This document shows positions 51,401 through 63,400 of a stretch of 64,000 bases of DNA, in pieces. The position numbers and the translations under genes were made by a program. Each line of letters starts with the position of its first letter. Position 1 is the stretch's first letter. The stretch lies in assembly GCA_964036275.1 (NCBI GenBank), contig OZ038436.1, positions 6,730,482-6,794,481 on the forward strand, read 5' to 3'. This DNA comes from Litoditis marina (Eukaryota; Nematoda; Chromadorea; Rhabditida; Rhabditidae). The notes under the pieces are model-generated. The model had not been told where the DNA came from. It saw nothing but the letters and a program-made list of their open reading frames with translations, and made no database searches.

Positions 51401-54400
51401 GATCAAAACGGAACCGTTTTAGGGACACAATCAACACCGCGGGAAGCCTTTCGTACCAGATCTGCAAGCGAAAATATCCGGTCAGAAATCAATCAATAAC
51501 CATCAAATCCATTACATAACCAAGTACCAGATCTATAAGATAAGTGAAAGTCAATAACCAATACATGATACTCGAACAAATAATCATGAGATACATTATC
51601 TAATTTTGCTACTTTTTGGACATATACCTGGACAAATACCGTACCCTTTGGACAAATACCGTACCTGATTTGAGGGCGAAAAATTGTGTTCTTCGAAAGC
51701 GTCGTGCAGATTCTGATGATCCACGTCCAAAAGGAACAGCTGAAGCGTGTTCGTAGTGCGAAAAGACTGCACTGATCCGTCTTCTGCAACGAAATATATG
51801 CTCGTTTCACCAAACTCGGAAAAATTGAAGTATCGCCCACCACTTTAGTTGGGTCCCCCCCCCCGTAGCACTTCAACCCCCCCCCCCCCCCCCCCCCCCC
51901 CCACCCAAGCTAAAACCTGAAAAGCTAGCAGGGGGGGGGGGTCAAAAATCAACTTCGACATTTACTATTTACCCCCCACCTGGGTCGGCGGGGGGGGGGG
52001 GGGGTAGAACTTCAATGGTGGGGGGTCAAACTTCAACGAGCGAGGGGGGGGGGGGGCTGTACTTCCCCCATACTCCATACACCAGCCATTTGTTCGCCCA
52101 AAAAAGTTTGTTTTTGAAAATCGGGTGACAAAAATTTGAAACATCGGGCTCAAAACTTGGCGTATCGACCAAATACACCGTTTTTTCGACAAAGTAGGTA
52201 GGTAGGGGGGTATCCTATCATACACTCCGGGATCCCCCCCCCCCCCGACCATTTCGATCCGGAAATCAAATCCATAAAATCAAAATTTTAAAATTAAAAA
52301 CTAATGGGACCCTCCCCTTTTTTCCGGCAAAAAGGTCCGGGACCCACCGGCTAATGCAAGACATTGTGAGTGTATGGATCCTATTGTAAAAAATTAGGTC
52401 TCGTGGTGAGAGGGCCGCTCACAAAAGTCAGCTGCTGGTGTATCGCGCGCAGCGCGAAGCGCTGCGTGTGAGTTGTGTTTGGTTTGGCCATTGCGCACTC
52501 GTTTTTGGCTTTCAAACCACAAAAGTCTTCAAATAAAACATTTTTTCGAAATTTAAAAAAAGAGAGAGCTAGATATCTATTGAATACATGTTGTGTGAAA
52601 AAATTAGGAAAATCGGTCAAGGTTGAAAAAAGTTATGCTGTCGTGTCGTTATGAAAATTTCCGTTGTCCCTCGTCCCTCGTCGCTCGTCGCTCGTCGCTC
52701 GTCCAATGTCCGCATAGAAAATTATTTTTTTAACTACTGGACCAATTCGGCTGAAATTTGGCACACATGTGTAAACCCCAAAGTTAGCGCGGCCCAAGAA
52801 GTTTGGTGATGTCACGTTTCGTTTGGCGCTTGGCGCGGGCGCCAATAGGCGCCAGTAGCAGGAAAATATGTGTTCCCATGGATGAAATGCTCCGAAATTT
52901 TGCACAGAGGTTAGATTAGTGAATCCCAGCCTTCTCTGAAAATTTGGTGTCATGGTTCATATTTGGCGCCAAACGCTGGCGCCCAGTGGCGCCAAATTAG
53001 AACAACGCCGGGCAGGTAAGGTAAAGAGCGAAATGTTTCACAGATGTCCGAACTATGAACATAGTTAACGAATACAGCTTGGATACCAACATTTCTTCGA
53101 CATTCTGCGCCAAAACGGTACTTCATCCGCCAATTGGCGCCAAAATTGAAATTAGGGTTTCTGAACCAAAAAACAGTCATAAATTGTGCTAATTGGTCGA
53201 GGCCATTCATTCCAAGTTTTTTGTTACTAATTAGAGTAATTTATATTTGGCGCCAAACGCTGGCGCCCGGTGGCGCCAAATTAGAACAACGCCAGGCAAG
53301 TAGGGTAACGAGCGAAATGTTCCACAGATGTTCGAACTATGGTCATAGTTAACGAATATGGCTTGGATAGCAACATTTCTTCGACATTCTGCGCCAAAAC
53401 GGTAATTTATCCGCCAATTGGCGCCAAAATTGAAAATAGTGTTTCTGAACCAAAAAAAACAGTCGAAAATTGTGCTAATTGGTCGAGGTCATTCATTCCA
53501 AGTTATTTGTTACTAATTAGAGTAACATGTTCTGTATCTGGTGCCAATGGCTGGCGCCCGTTCGCGCCAATGGAGAAAATACTTTCTTACTGTAATGACG
53601 CAGATTTTTCACAATGCTCAGATTTCAATTACGGAAGCGGAAAGAAGCTGTTTTTTGAATATTTCAGGATCACATCGTTTGAAAACCTGGAACTTTCAGA
53701 TATCAGGATGTTTTATAGTCACCACTATTCAGAAATCGTTTTTCTAAGTCAACTCTAGAAGTGGTTGTACTAGTACAACTAGCAAAAAGAGAACAATTTG
53801 TAAAAAGTGGGGGACCAGGAAGTGTGTGAGTTCTGTTCGGTTTCACCGTTTTCTGCAAAAAGTGAACAATACGATGTTGTGAATGAGTGTGCAACAAAAA
53901 AAGAACAATACATTTGTTTGCACAACGATTCACAAGAAACAGAATATACAAAGTATAACTTGAACGTAAAAGAGCATAGTGGTTTCCCCTAAGAACGTTG
54001 TGAACCGTTGTGCAAACAAATGTATTGTTCTTTTTTTGTTGCACACTCATTCACAACATCGTATTGTTCACTTTTTGCAGAAAACGGTGAAACCGAACAG
54101 AACTCACACACTTCCTGGTCCCCCACTTTTTACAATGATTCTTGATTCTATGCAAATGAACTTTTTACAAGTATAATTAACTGACCCCGATGTTTTTCTT
54201 CCACACAAGTTCCGTAGAAAATGGGCTGCAGTGGACTATCGACCCACACCGTTGAACCTGGAAACCAACGATTAGTATCGGCATACTGTATATCGACATT
54301 TCTGCTGTGTAAAAACATTTTTCTACAGCAAGGACGGCTAAACAGAAATACTGTAGATTCACGTTGCCGTTGAACCTAGAAACCAACGATTAGTAGACGC

Positions 54401-57400
54401 CAGTGGCCGTATTCACCAATCCTCGGGAAGCTAAAATACCTTCCCGCGGGAAGGTAGAGCACTAAAATAGTGTGCTGGTGAGGAGGGTCCAGAGGCGCGG
54501 GAAGCTTTTTTACCTTCCCGGGACATTGGTGAATACGGCCACAGAACAAAAGAAGGCAGCATACTGTTCACATCAATTTCTGCTGTGTCAAAACATTTTT
54601 GGTCCACAAGGACGCAAAAGTCTCAACTTATCCCGTGCAGTACAAGGTATTTCGTTCGATTTCGATTTCCGGGTTGATATCAACTAAAAAAGCAACCAAA
54701 TTGCTTTTCAGAACCAGCCAACCAATCTTTCTTTACAAAAGCAACCGAGTTTTCTGAAGTAATAGAGCGGGTTGACTTCATTATCAAGCCGGTTGCTTTT
54801 GTAAAGAGAGGTTGGTTGCTTTTTGGTTGCTTTAAAAATCAACCGAATTTTCTTTACGAAAGCAACCGGGTTGCTTTTGCTCGGTTGCTTGTGTAATCCG
54901 CCTTATTTCCTCATTATTTCAACAACGAAAAAATGTTAATGAAAACCGGAAGTTTCATCTAGATGGAACTGAAAAACTGGTCGAAAACTGAGGTTTTCAA
55001 CAGTAAAGTTTGACAATTTTCGAACTTGGGGTATATTGAAATCCCGATTTTGGAGAAAATTGGGAGACTCAATGAACGATCCAACAAAGTCACTCCACGT
55101 TTGATTAGTGCCGTCCTGCTGGTGCGCGCACCGCGTTCGTTTCACAGCTACAGAGAGCTGAAACATTCGGACGCGATAAAGTGCAACCTACTGTTCATCT
55201 GATCTGACTGTTTTTCGGGAGTCCGCGGCCTTGCGAATTCCTCCATTGAAGAGCCCTCTGCTGCCTGACAAAATAGAATTATTAACATAGGTAAAAAGGT
55301 GCCATCCTGAGATGGTACTACCTTCACTTTTTGACCAGAGTTATCAAATGACCTCCTTCACTCTCGCTGCGCAATGGGGGGAGGAGGGGGTGCAGTTTCC
55401 ATGCTAGCCCTTCCACCCTCTCACTAGAGCGGTCTGACCCTCATCACTTTGGAAGAGCCCGGTTGGACCCCTTTTTTTACCTATGATTATAAAGATGAAA
55501 CAACTTACTAGAAATGGAGTAAAGACAAGCTGGATCAAAGATCAGCAAATCAGTTGGAACGAGGAAAAGTTGGTGAATTCTATATCTGACCGGGTTCTTA
55601 GGTAACAAGGTAACCTAACCATTTTTGGGTAACCTCTTTTTCAAGTTATTTCAGTAGGTAACCGGTGAGCAACCTGAAATGAAAAACCGGTTACCTGTTT
55701 CTCTAACGCAAATTATGGTTTTTACCGTTAATTTGAACGGTAACCGGATTTTAGTTTCAGGTTACCTACCACACACGACTCAAAGCGCAGGCTGCCGGCA
55801 ATTAAGGAGCCCGGCAGCTTGCCGGCAGGCCGCCGGCGGGCTGCCGGCAGGCTGCCGGGTGCAAATTAGATAATGATATTTGTCAGGAGCCCAGCAGCCT
55901 GCCGGCAGTCTGCCGGCAGACTGCCCGGTGCAAACTAGATAATGATCCAAGAGCAAACCAGATAACCGAAGTAACCACTTAGTTATCTGGTAAGAGTCAT
56001 ATCTGCCAGTTCGGTAACATGTTCGCTAACCGATCTCGGGTCTAGGCATAAGCCTAAACTTAACCAATTAACCAAAGTGACCAACTTGGTTATCTACTAA
56101 CGTTAGATCAAATTCCTCATCAGTTTCATTCTTACTTGGTTGGTGAACATTACCCACAGGTAACCTACCCGGTTTGTGGTACACCTTTTTTTCTCGTTAC
56201 CTCATAGGTAACCGATAGGTAACCTAAAACTCAATTTCGGTTACCGTACGACCTAACGGTAAGAACAATACTTTGCGTTGGAAAAAGAGGTAACCGGTTT
56301 TTCATTTCAGGTCACTAACCGGTTACTTACTGAGCTAACCTGAAATACTGGTTAGCAAAAACCGGTCCCGTTACCAAAACACTCGGTTAGATATAGAATT
56401 CACCCACAATAAGACATTTTAATGACTGCGGAATACTTGCCCTTCGCAGGTGAATTCTATATGTAACCGGTTTTTGGTTACCTAACCGCTTTTTCGTGAC
56501 CTAATTTGCAGGTTTCCTCAAAGCCACAAATTGCGTTAGAAAAAAAGGTAACCGGTTTTTGGTTTTGAGTTACTTACCGGTTACCTGCGAGGTAACCTGA
56601 AAAAATGGTTATCAAAAACCGGAGGTTATAAATCGTCCAACTAAGAGATTCGTGTTCGAATGGTTCAGTGTATTCGAAATTTATGTGTATTATAACAATT
56701 CATGATTATGATAGTGAATGTGATACGCTTTTAGCCATCTATTCGGTGAAATGATAAAGCTCGGCACGACTATGTAGTTACGCAGTGAAAGGATGAAGTA
56801 ATTCTTTCTGAAACCAAAGATGCTTCACAGATTATTCACATGAACACGCAATCCGATCAGGTCGTTAAATTCTGCGAGAAGTCTTATCACTGCCGTGATT
56901 TAAATCCAACGACCAATGCGGTCATCACGCCCGCGGTTTACAGCTTGAACGTAATTAACTATACGTCGTAGTCTTCATTTGCCGATATTTTAATCGTTTT
57001 CATCATATTTTTTGTATTTTTGTTGTCTTTTTAAGTCTAACTGGAGTATATTTGTTATATTGTAGTGTAGTGTGTCGCTTGTTCTGTACTTTGGAAAGAG
57101 TGTGCACTTGTGTTCGTTTTCTCTGCTTGCTTTTGGCTGCATTTTGCGATTTTCACGTAGTTTTGAAATTTACTTCTTGAAAACCACACATGATTATGTA
57201 GGTTGAGTTATTTTGAAATGAATATTTTTGTGTAGTCAACTTGTTATGCGCAGAGCAGAATTTACTGAAAAAAGCCGCCATACGTACGACGATTGAACGA
57301 CACATCGAACACTTTTTTGTCTTTGATTTTTTTATAAAAACAACACGTCCTCATTAGTTTATCTCAATTAAGTTCAGTCTCTAAAGGTGCTGTGGTGATT

Positions 57401-60400
57401 GTTGGCAAATTTCAGGGACAATTACTTGCTACTTGAGTTCAGCAGAGAAGACGATAAATATATGAATCGCTGCTATGAGGGACGGCTTCAAGCGTCAATA
57501 TCAGAAGTTCATGTTAATGAGGTGGGTATCTACTATAAAATCGTCTGCTAGAAGCAGGTACTGAGTGAACTGTCCAAAAAGGCTCGGTTGCAGTGGCCGA
57601 GCTTTTGGTTCTTCCAGCAAAATGTAATGAAATTCAGTTTGAATGGCCTTATGCTTATGCCTGGCCTTTTTGGATTCTGATGTTCTGAGGGGAGGGGGGA
57701 ATTGAATCAGCAGTACCAATAAATTAGTAGAAAGAGAGAATAAGTGAAATTAATGAATAAGTGTACTAAGAATTATATATAACTGTTGATTTACTTTTGA
57801 TTCCTATCGTTTTGCTCTCTGCAAATATTCAGATAATAACCCAAAAATTCGTCGAAATTGGGCGATTATCTGGATTTTGAACAAAAAAATATGATTTTGA
57901 TCACCTAAATTCACCTAAAAAATATATATTGAGATCATTTTTCGTTCTGTCACCGTGAATTTAGAGAGTCATCCAAAAATTGTAAACGTCTGCTCACTTT
58001 GAACTCATATTGCAGGTCACCGGGCCACACATATCGGCTATGCGTGAAGTGTCTGCCCCTGCCCACAAGGTTAGTGATTTCAGTTTTAATATGCCTAACT
58101 TTTCAGAATATCTGTTTTGTTTTCCACATTTTGTTCCCATGGAATGAAATCGAAGGGAAATTAACTATTAGACGGTTTTGAATGTGGGTAACGGGGAGAT
58201 TTAGTGTCGAAAAAGCCGTACGATACGATTCTTATTTTTCGAAATTTTCTCAAATGTATGTGATGGGACGTTTGTGATGAGAAAAAACAGTAGCATCATC
58301 TTGCTCTGATTGAACAGTAATTTGAACCTAGCCTGTCATGCAATATTTTGTTTCTTGGATTCCTGATTTATATAATTTCAAAATCGCGAATAAAAGGAGT
58401 TAATTTATGATTTCAATTGATTCGAGTGTGTTTGGATCCGTAAATTTGTCCGAACAGTCAGAAAAAATCAGGAGGGTTCCTTGTAACCCGAAAACGGAGG
58501 AATTCCTATTTTTGATGCAAATACATTGATTGCACGTGTTTTAATCTGAAAACGGACTTTCGGTCAAATAGTTGCACCTTATTGGTGTATGCGCGTGTCT
58601 TTTTCCATTCTTTTTTTGTGTATTTGTGTTCTGATTATTGTTTTTACAGAAATGGGCGCCCTCAGTTGGTGAAGTTTTGCAGCATCATCATTTCCCTGTC
58701 TTGTGAGCGCAGAGAATTAATGATGTGACAAAGGTTAGTTGGTCTTGTGTACTTCTCACCTCTCACATACTTCTCACCTCGTTTTTTTTCATGCTAATTC
58801 GATATTCGATAATAATTGGTCAAAAAGAAGAGCCAACACTCATGTGATCGGTATGAGTCATTGACAGTTGTGAACATTTCCTAGAATTTTACAACAAAGC
58901 ATAGGTGCTATACCCGGTTGGTTGACAGAGCCAGAGAGTTGGTTGAGAGCCAGTGGTTGACAGAGTCTTATTAACTATAATAGATTCATTAAAGTTGAGT
59001 GCCTTTTTTCTTACCGTACACTCATAAAGTTGTCCGGATTGCCACAACAAAATGCAACGAGTAGGCTACCTTTACGCCTAATTCAGGGGAAATTTGATAT
59101 TTTCCTCCGAAAATCTGAATTTGATATTTTCCTCCGAAAAAAACATTACTTCGCATGTTTCCAATTATTATTGTGACATGTATTATCTGGTCGAGGCATG
59201 AAACATACAGTCGATTAAGTAACGCGATATCTAGGTATCCCTTGTCTCCTTTATTTCACGCTAAACAAGATATCGTTTAATTATTACGTTTGAATTTTCA
59301 GGCATGCCAGCCGCCGGCTTCAATTCTCGGATATCACGGAGACAAGATTAAGATTCTCAGAAATACTACCCGCAGAAGGTTACGATCAACAGGATATGAG
59401 GTATGTTCTATGTAATATTTGCACCTATAATTTTAAGTATATACATGAGTTTATGTGCCTCTGCAACCTGTTTAGCATTAGCTACACTCTCAGACAAGTC
59501 AAAACTAGAAAATTCAAAGTATTTATCTTTTTCGAAAAACTGGGTCCTGGTTCCTTTCTGACATACAACCACTTTCAACTCACGCTTCTATCTCTTTCAA
59601 TTAGATTAGGAGACCAGCTGAATATGACCATTTATATCCGGGGTTTCAGTTATGCCAATTGTCATCTAAGCATGTGTCACAGTGAGAGTTGGACAGCTGT
59701 CAAAACTCGTTTTCTTTTATTTGTGTTTCATTTATACATTTATTTCAGGGCATACGCCAACGACGGCACCTAGAACTCGAACAGGACTTCCTTACTGCGC
59801 CCTCATCAGTCTGGCTCGTAGTCGAACAATAATCAAATTCAAAAATTATTGATTTTTGTCCGGTAGGCCCACATGCTAGTTTTTAAAGCTGCTAACATAT
59901 CCAAATAGTTTCACGTTTTCTCGTTCTCCATTTAGCTCACGAACACCAGTAAGGTCCGACTAAGCGACGAAAAGTAGTCCGTTTTAGATGAGAACACGTA
60001 AAAATTCATTATTTTTTCATCAAAAGTAGACAAATTTTCTTATTTTCGGCGAAAAAGTAGTCCGTTTTTCGAATTTTTCTGACTATTAGGACAACTTTAC
60101 TGGTGTAAGTCAGCTCACTCGTTTTCTCACTCACGCTTATTTATTTTTCATTCAGTTTACCGTTATGTTTATTGTTCCCGTTAGAGACCTTATTTCGATT
60201 GTTTGTTGTCGTTGTTTTGAAATACTGAAATAAAGCCATCATTTATGAAACTGTAGCCTGAATTCAATGAATTTCTTTCCAATATGCGCAGGCTGCCGGC
60301 AGCCTGCCAACTGACCGCCGCTTGGCGGCAGCCTGCCGCTTAACTGCCGGCAGCCTGCGCTTTGAGTCGTGTGCAAGGTAACCTAGAAAAAGATTACCAA

Positions 60401-63400
60401 AAAAGGGTTAGGTTACCTAAAAATCCGGTTAGTTGTAGAATTGGCCGCAAAAGTTCTGTAGCGGATTTTCATCGCATTCAGACGCGAGTCGCGTCCCTCT
60501 GGAACCGGTAAAACTACCTGTAATAACTGTCCATCCCCGGCCTCCATGGTTGACGTGGGTTCTATGACGTCATTTTCGCCGATGCTGACGTCATCTGCGT
60601 TGGCGCCAATTTGAACGTCCATTGTGGATCCGGCACGAGAGGGGAGGGATGGGGAGATCTCCATTGCCTCCAGCGAAGAAACGGCCTGAAACATTCGGGT
60701 GCGATAGAGCATGTGGAACATTCCACCATAGGTAGGGGGGTAGATTCACATCAAACACATACATCAACGATTACTCGACGGAAAGGAGTCCGTTTTTTGG
60801 TTTAAAGCCGGACGATTATGTGGACCAATCCCAACGCTCCAGTCCATCAAACTGTAATACATTTTCAATTGCAGTTTAGAGGACCGTTGATAAAGGGATT
60901 GGTCCACATAATCGTCCTTCTTCAAACGCGTGACCATATACCAGTAAAATTGTCCAAATAGTCAGAAAAATTCGAAAAACGGACAACTTTATTGCTGAGA
61001 ACGGTAGAATTTCTCTGATTTAGGTGCGAAATCATCAATTTTCACGTGTTTGAAGCTAAAAACGGACTACTTTTCGTCGCTTAGTCGGACCTTACTGGTG
61101 TTTGCGGGTGACAATTGATGACATTTTTGAAAACAAGATATTTTTCGTATTTCGAGTGAAAAAAACAGCCCGTTTCTGCCACCAACCCTCTGCGACTGTT
61201 CAGTAGTCTGAATGGAGAGTGGTTTCCTCGTCGCCGCGTCGGCCAATTGCATGGCGCGTTCCAACCAGTCGGTGATGCGCATCAACATCTCTATCGCGTC
61301 CTGAAACTCAAATGTTAGTAAATAAAAGAATACATGTGAACTTAGAATATTAACTACTATCTAATAAGTTTAATTATTGATTGAGTTTAAAGTTATTATG
61401 CATCAACATCTCGATTGTGTCCTGGAATTGAGATACATCATATAATTGATGTACCGAGCCAAGCGAGGTGGCCCCGAAAGTGACTATGCGTCGATGGAAA
61501 TCTGGCAAAAGTGGGTGAATTCTAATGTAACCGGGTTTTTGGTAACTTTTCTTCAGGTACTTCGATAGGTAACCGTTTGGTAACCTGCTGAAATTGAAAA
61601 CCATTGAATTGAAAGCCAGAAAACCTGTATTTCTAACATAAAATGTAGTTTTTATGGTAACCGGCGTTTAGTTTCAGGTTACCTACCGGTTACCTGAAGA
61701 AAGGGTTACCAAACACCGCTTAGTTGTAGAATTGGCCCAGATATTTTATGAATGCGGCACGCATTATAGTATTAGCACAGATGTATGTCAACTATTTTAT
61801 GCGTTTGTTTTGCAGGTTAAGAACGAAGCAGTTACGTGGGACTGCTTCGAAGCTTATATAAATGTAGTGAAACATTCTAGCGCGCATCTATTTCACCCGG
61901 TAACTCAACCGTTTTTTGTACTACAAACCAAAATATTCCGTTTTTGAGGCAGTTTTAGTTTTGATCATGTTTTGAACTTTGACAATTAAGCCAAGGTTAC
62001 CGAACCAACCCGTGTTTCAATATAAAACACGGAACTTAATGACTTTGCATTTAAAAATAGCCAAATTTTCGCGATATTTGCGAAAAAGAAAGCTGTTTTC
62101 AAACTTTACGTCGGACCTTGAAGCATGAATGACCTTAGAACCTCAACTCCACAGAATAAGAAAAAGAGAGATAGAGAGAAAGATAGACAATGAGAGAGAA
62201 GAGAAAGAGAGAGAGAGATAGAAAGAGAGAGAATGAGTGAGAGACACAGAAAAAGACAGAGCTACCGTACCTGCTGAGCGCCGACCAATTCCCCAGCGTC
62301 GTTGTCCAGTTTCTTATTCAATGTGGAGATGACCGAAAGACACGGGGCCGGGTCCAAAAAACGACGATTTCCCGCCTCCATTTGAGCGAATAAAAGACGA
62401 ATCGCCACGAGGATATCACGCTCGCAAACCTGGTGAAACATTTGGGTGAATTAACAAATTCGGATGATATCGTTCAATGTACATAGGTATTTGAATGTTT
62501 TGGATGAAAGCTTATTCCGTTCGCACACCTAGCGAAATATTTGGGTGAATTAATAACTGGGTGTCTCTTGATAGAATCAAATAGGGTGAAATATGTCCAT
62601 GCTTTCTAAATGAGCTAAAACATTTGGGTAAAATAACGAATTCGGAGGATTTTGGTGTGGTGAAACATTGAAATAATTTAAATAAGGAGGCAATTGGGTT
62701 GCTTTTGGTCAATGTACGAATGTACACAGATACACCAGTAAGCTTGTCCGAATAGTCGGAAAAATTCAAAAAAAAAAAACGGACTACTTATGGAAGAAAA
62801 TCGGTGTACTTTTCATTGAGAATCCTAAATTTTTCTGTATTTACTTCTGCAAACGGACTACTTTTTGTCGCTTAGTCGGACCTTACTGGAGGGTGTATGG
62901 ATTTAACTAAGCGACTAGCATGAAACATGTCAATCCTTTCTAAGCGAGCTGAAACATTTGGATGCCTTTAGAGTTCAGTTTCGATGATGTCCAGAAACTA
63001 TGAAACATTCGGACGGTTTTCGTGATAGGAAACCACCAAAAAACCCAAATTTATAGGAGAAATACATCTCTAATAACAAGATAAACTCAGAAATACAAAG
63101 TAAATACCTGCTTAGTCGCGTCTTGCTCCATTGCCGTTGTGTCCCTAGACCAAAGATCAGGGGTCAATTGGTAGATCAATCTTCGATATTTGGGAAGATG
63201 GAAGAGTAGTTGGGCGATCACACTGAACCAACACGTCTGGCCAATGTTGTGAATTCCCACCTAAAATGAGAAGGTCATAGGTAAAGTTAGTCGAACAGCC
63301 GGAAAAATGACAAAATGAACTACTTTTTTCGCCTAAAACACGAGAAATTCTCTATTCTTCAATGAAATATCATTGACTTTCTCATGTTTCAATTTTAAAA

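Noticed and set aside
54936..55166. A frame with [11 protein letters not shown] that looks like the FYGTF segment of USP25
   Set aside because: It has a good acceptor but no donor in the phase needed by exon 7. The exon at 55,192-55,264 fits both neighbours without it, so the similarity is probably chance.
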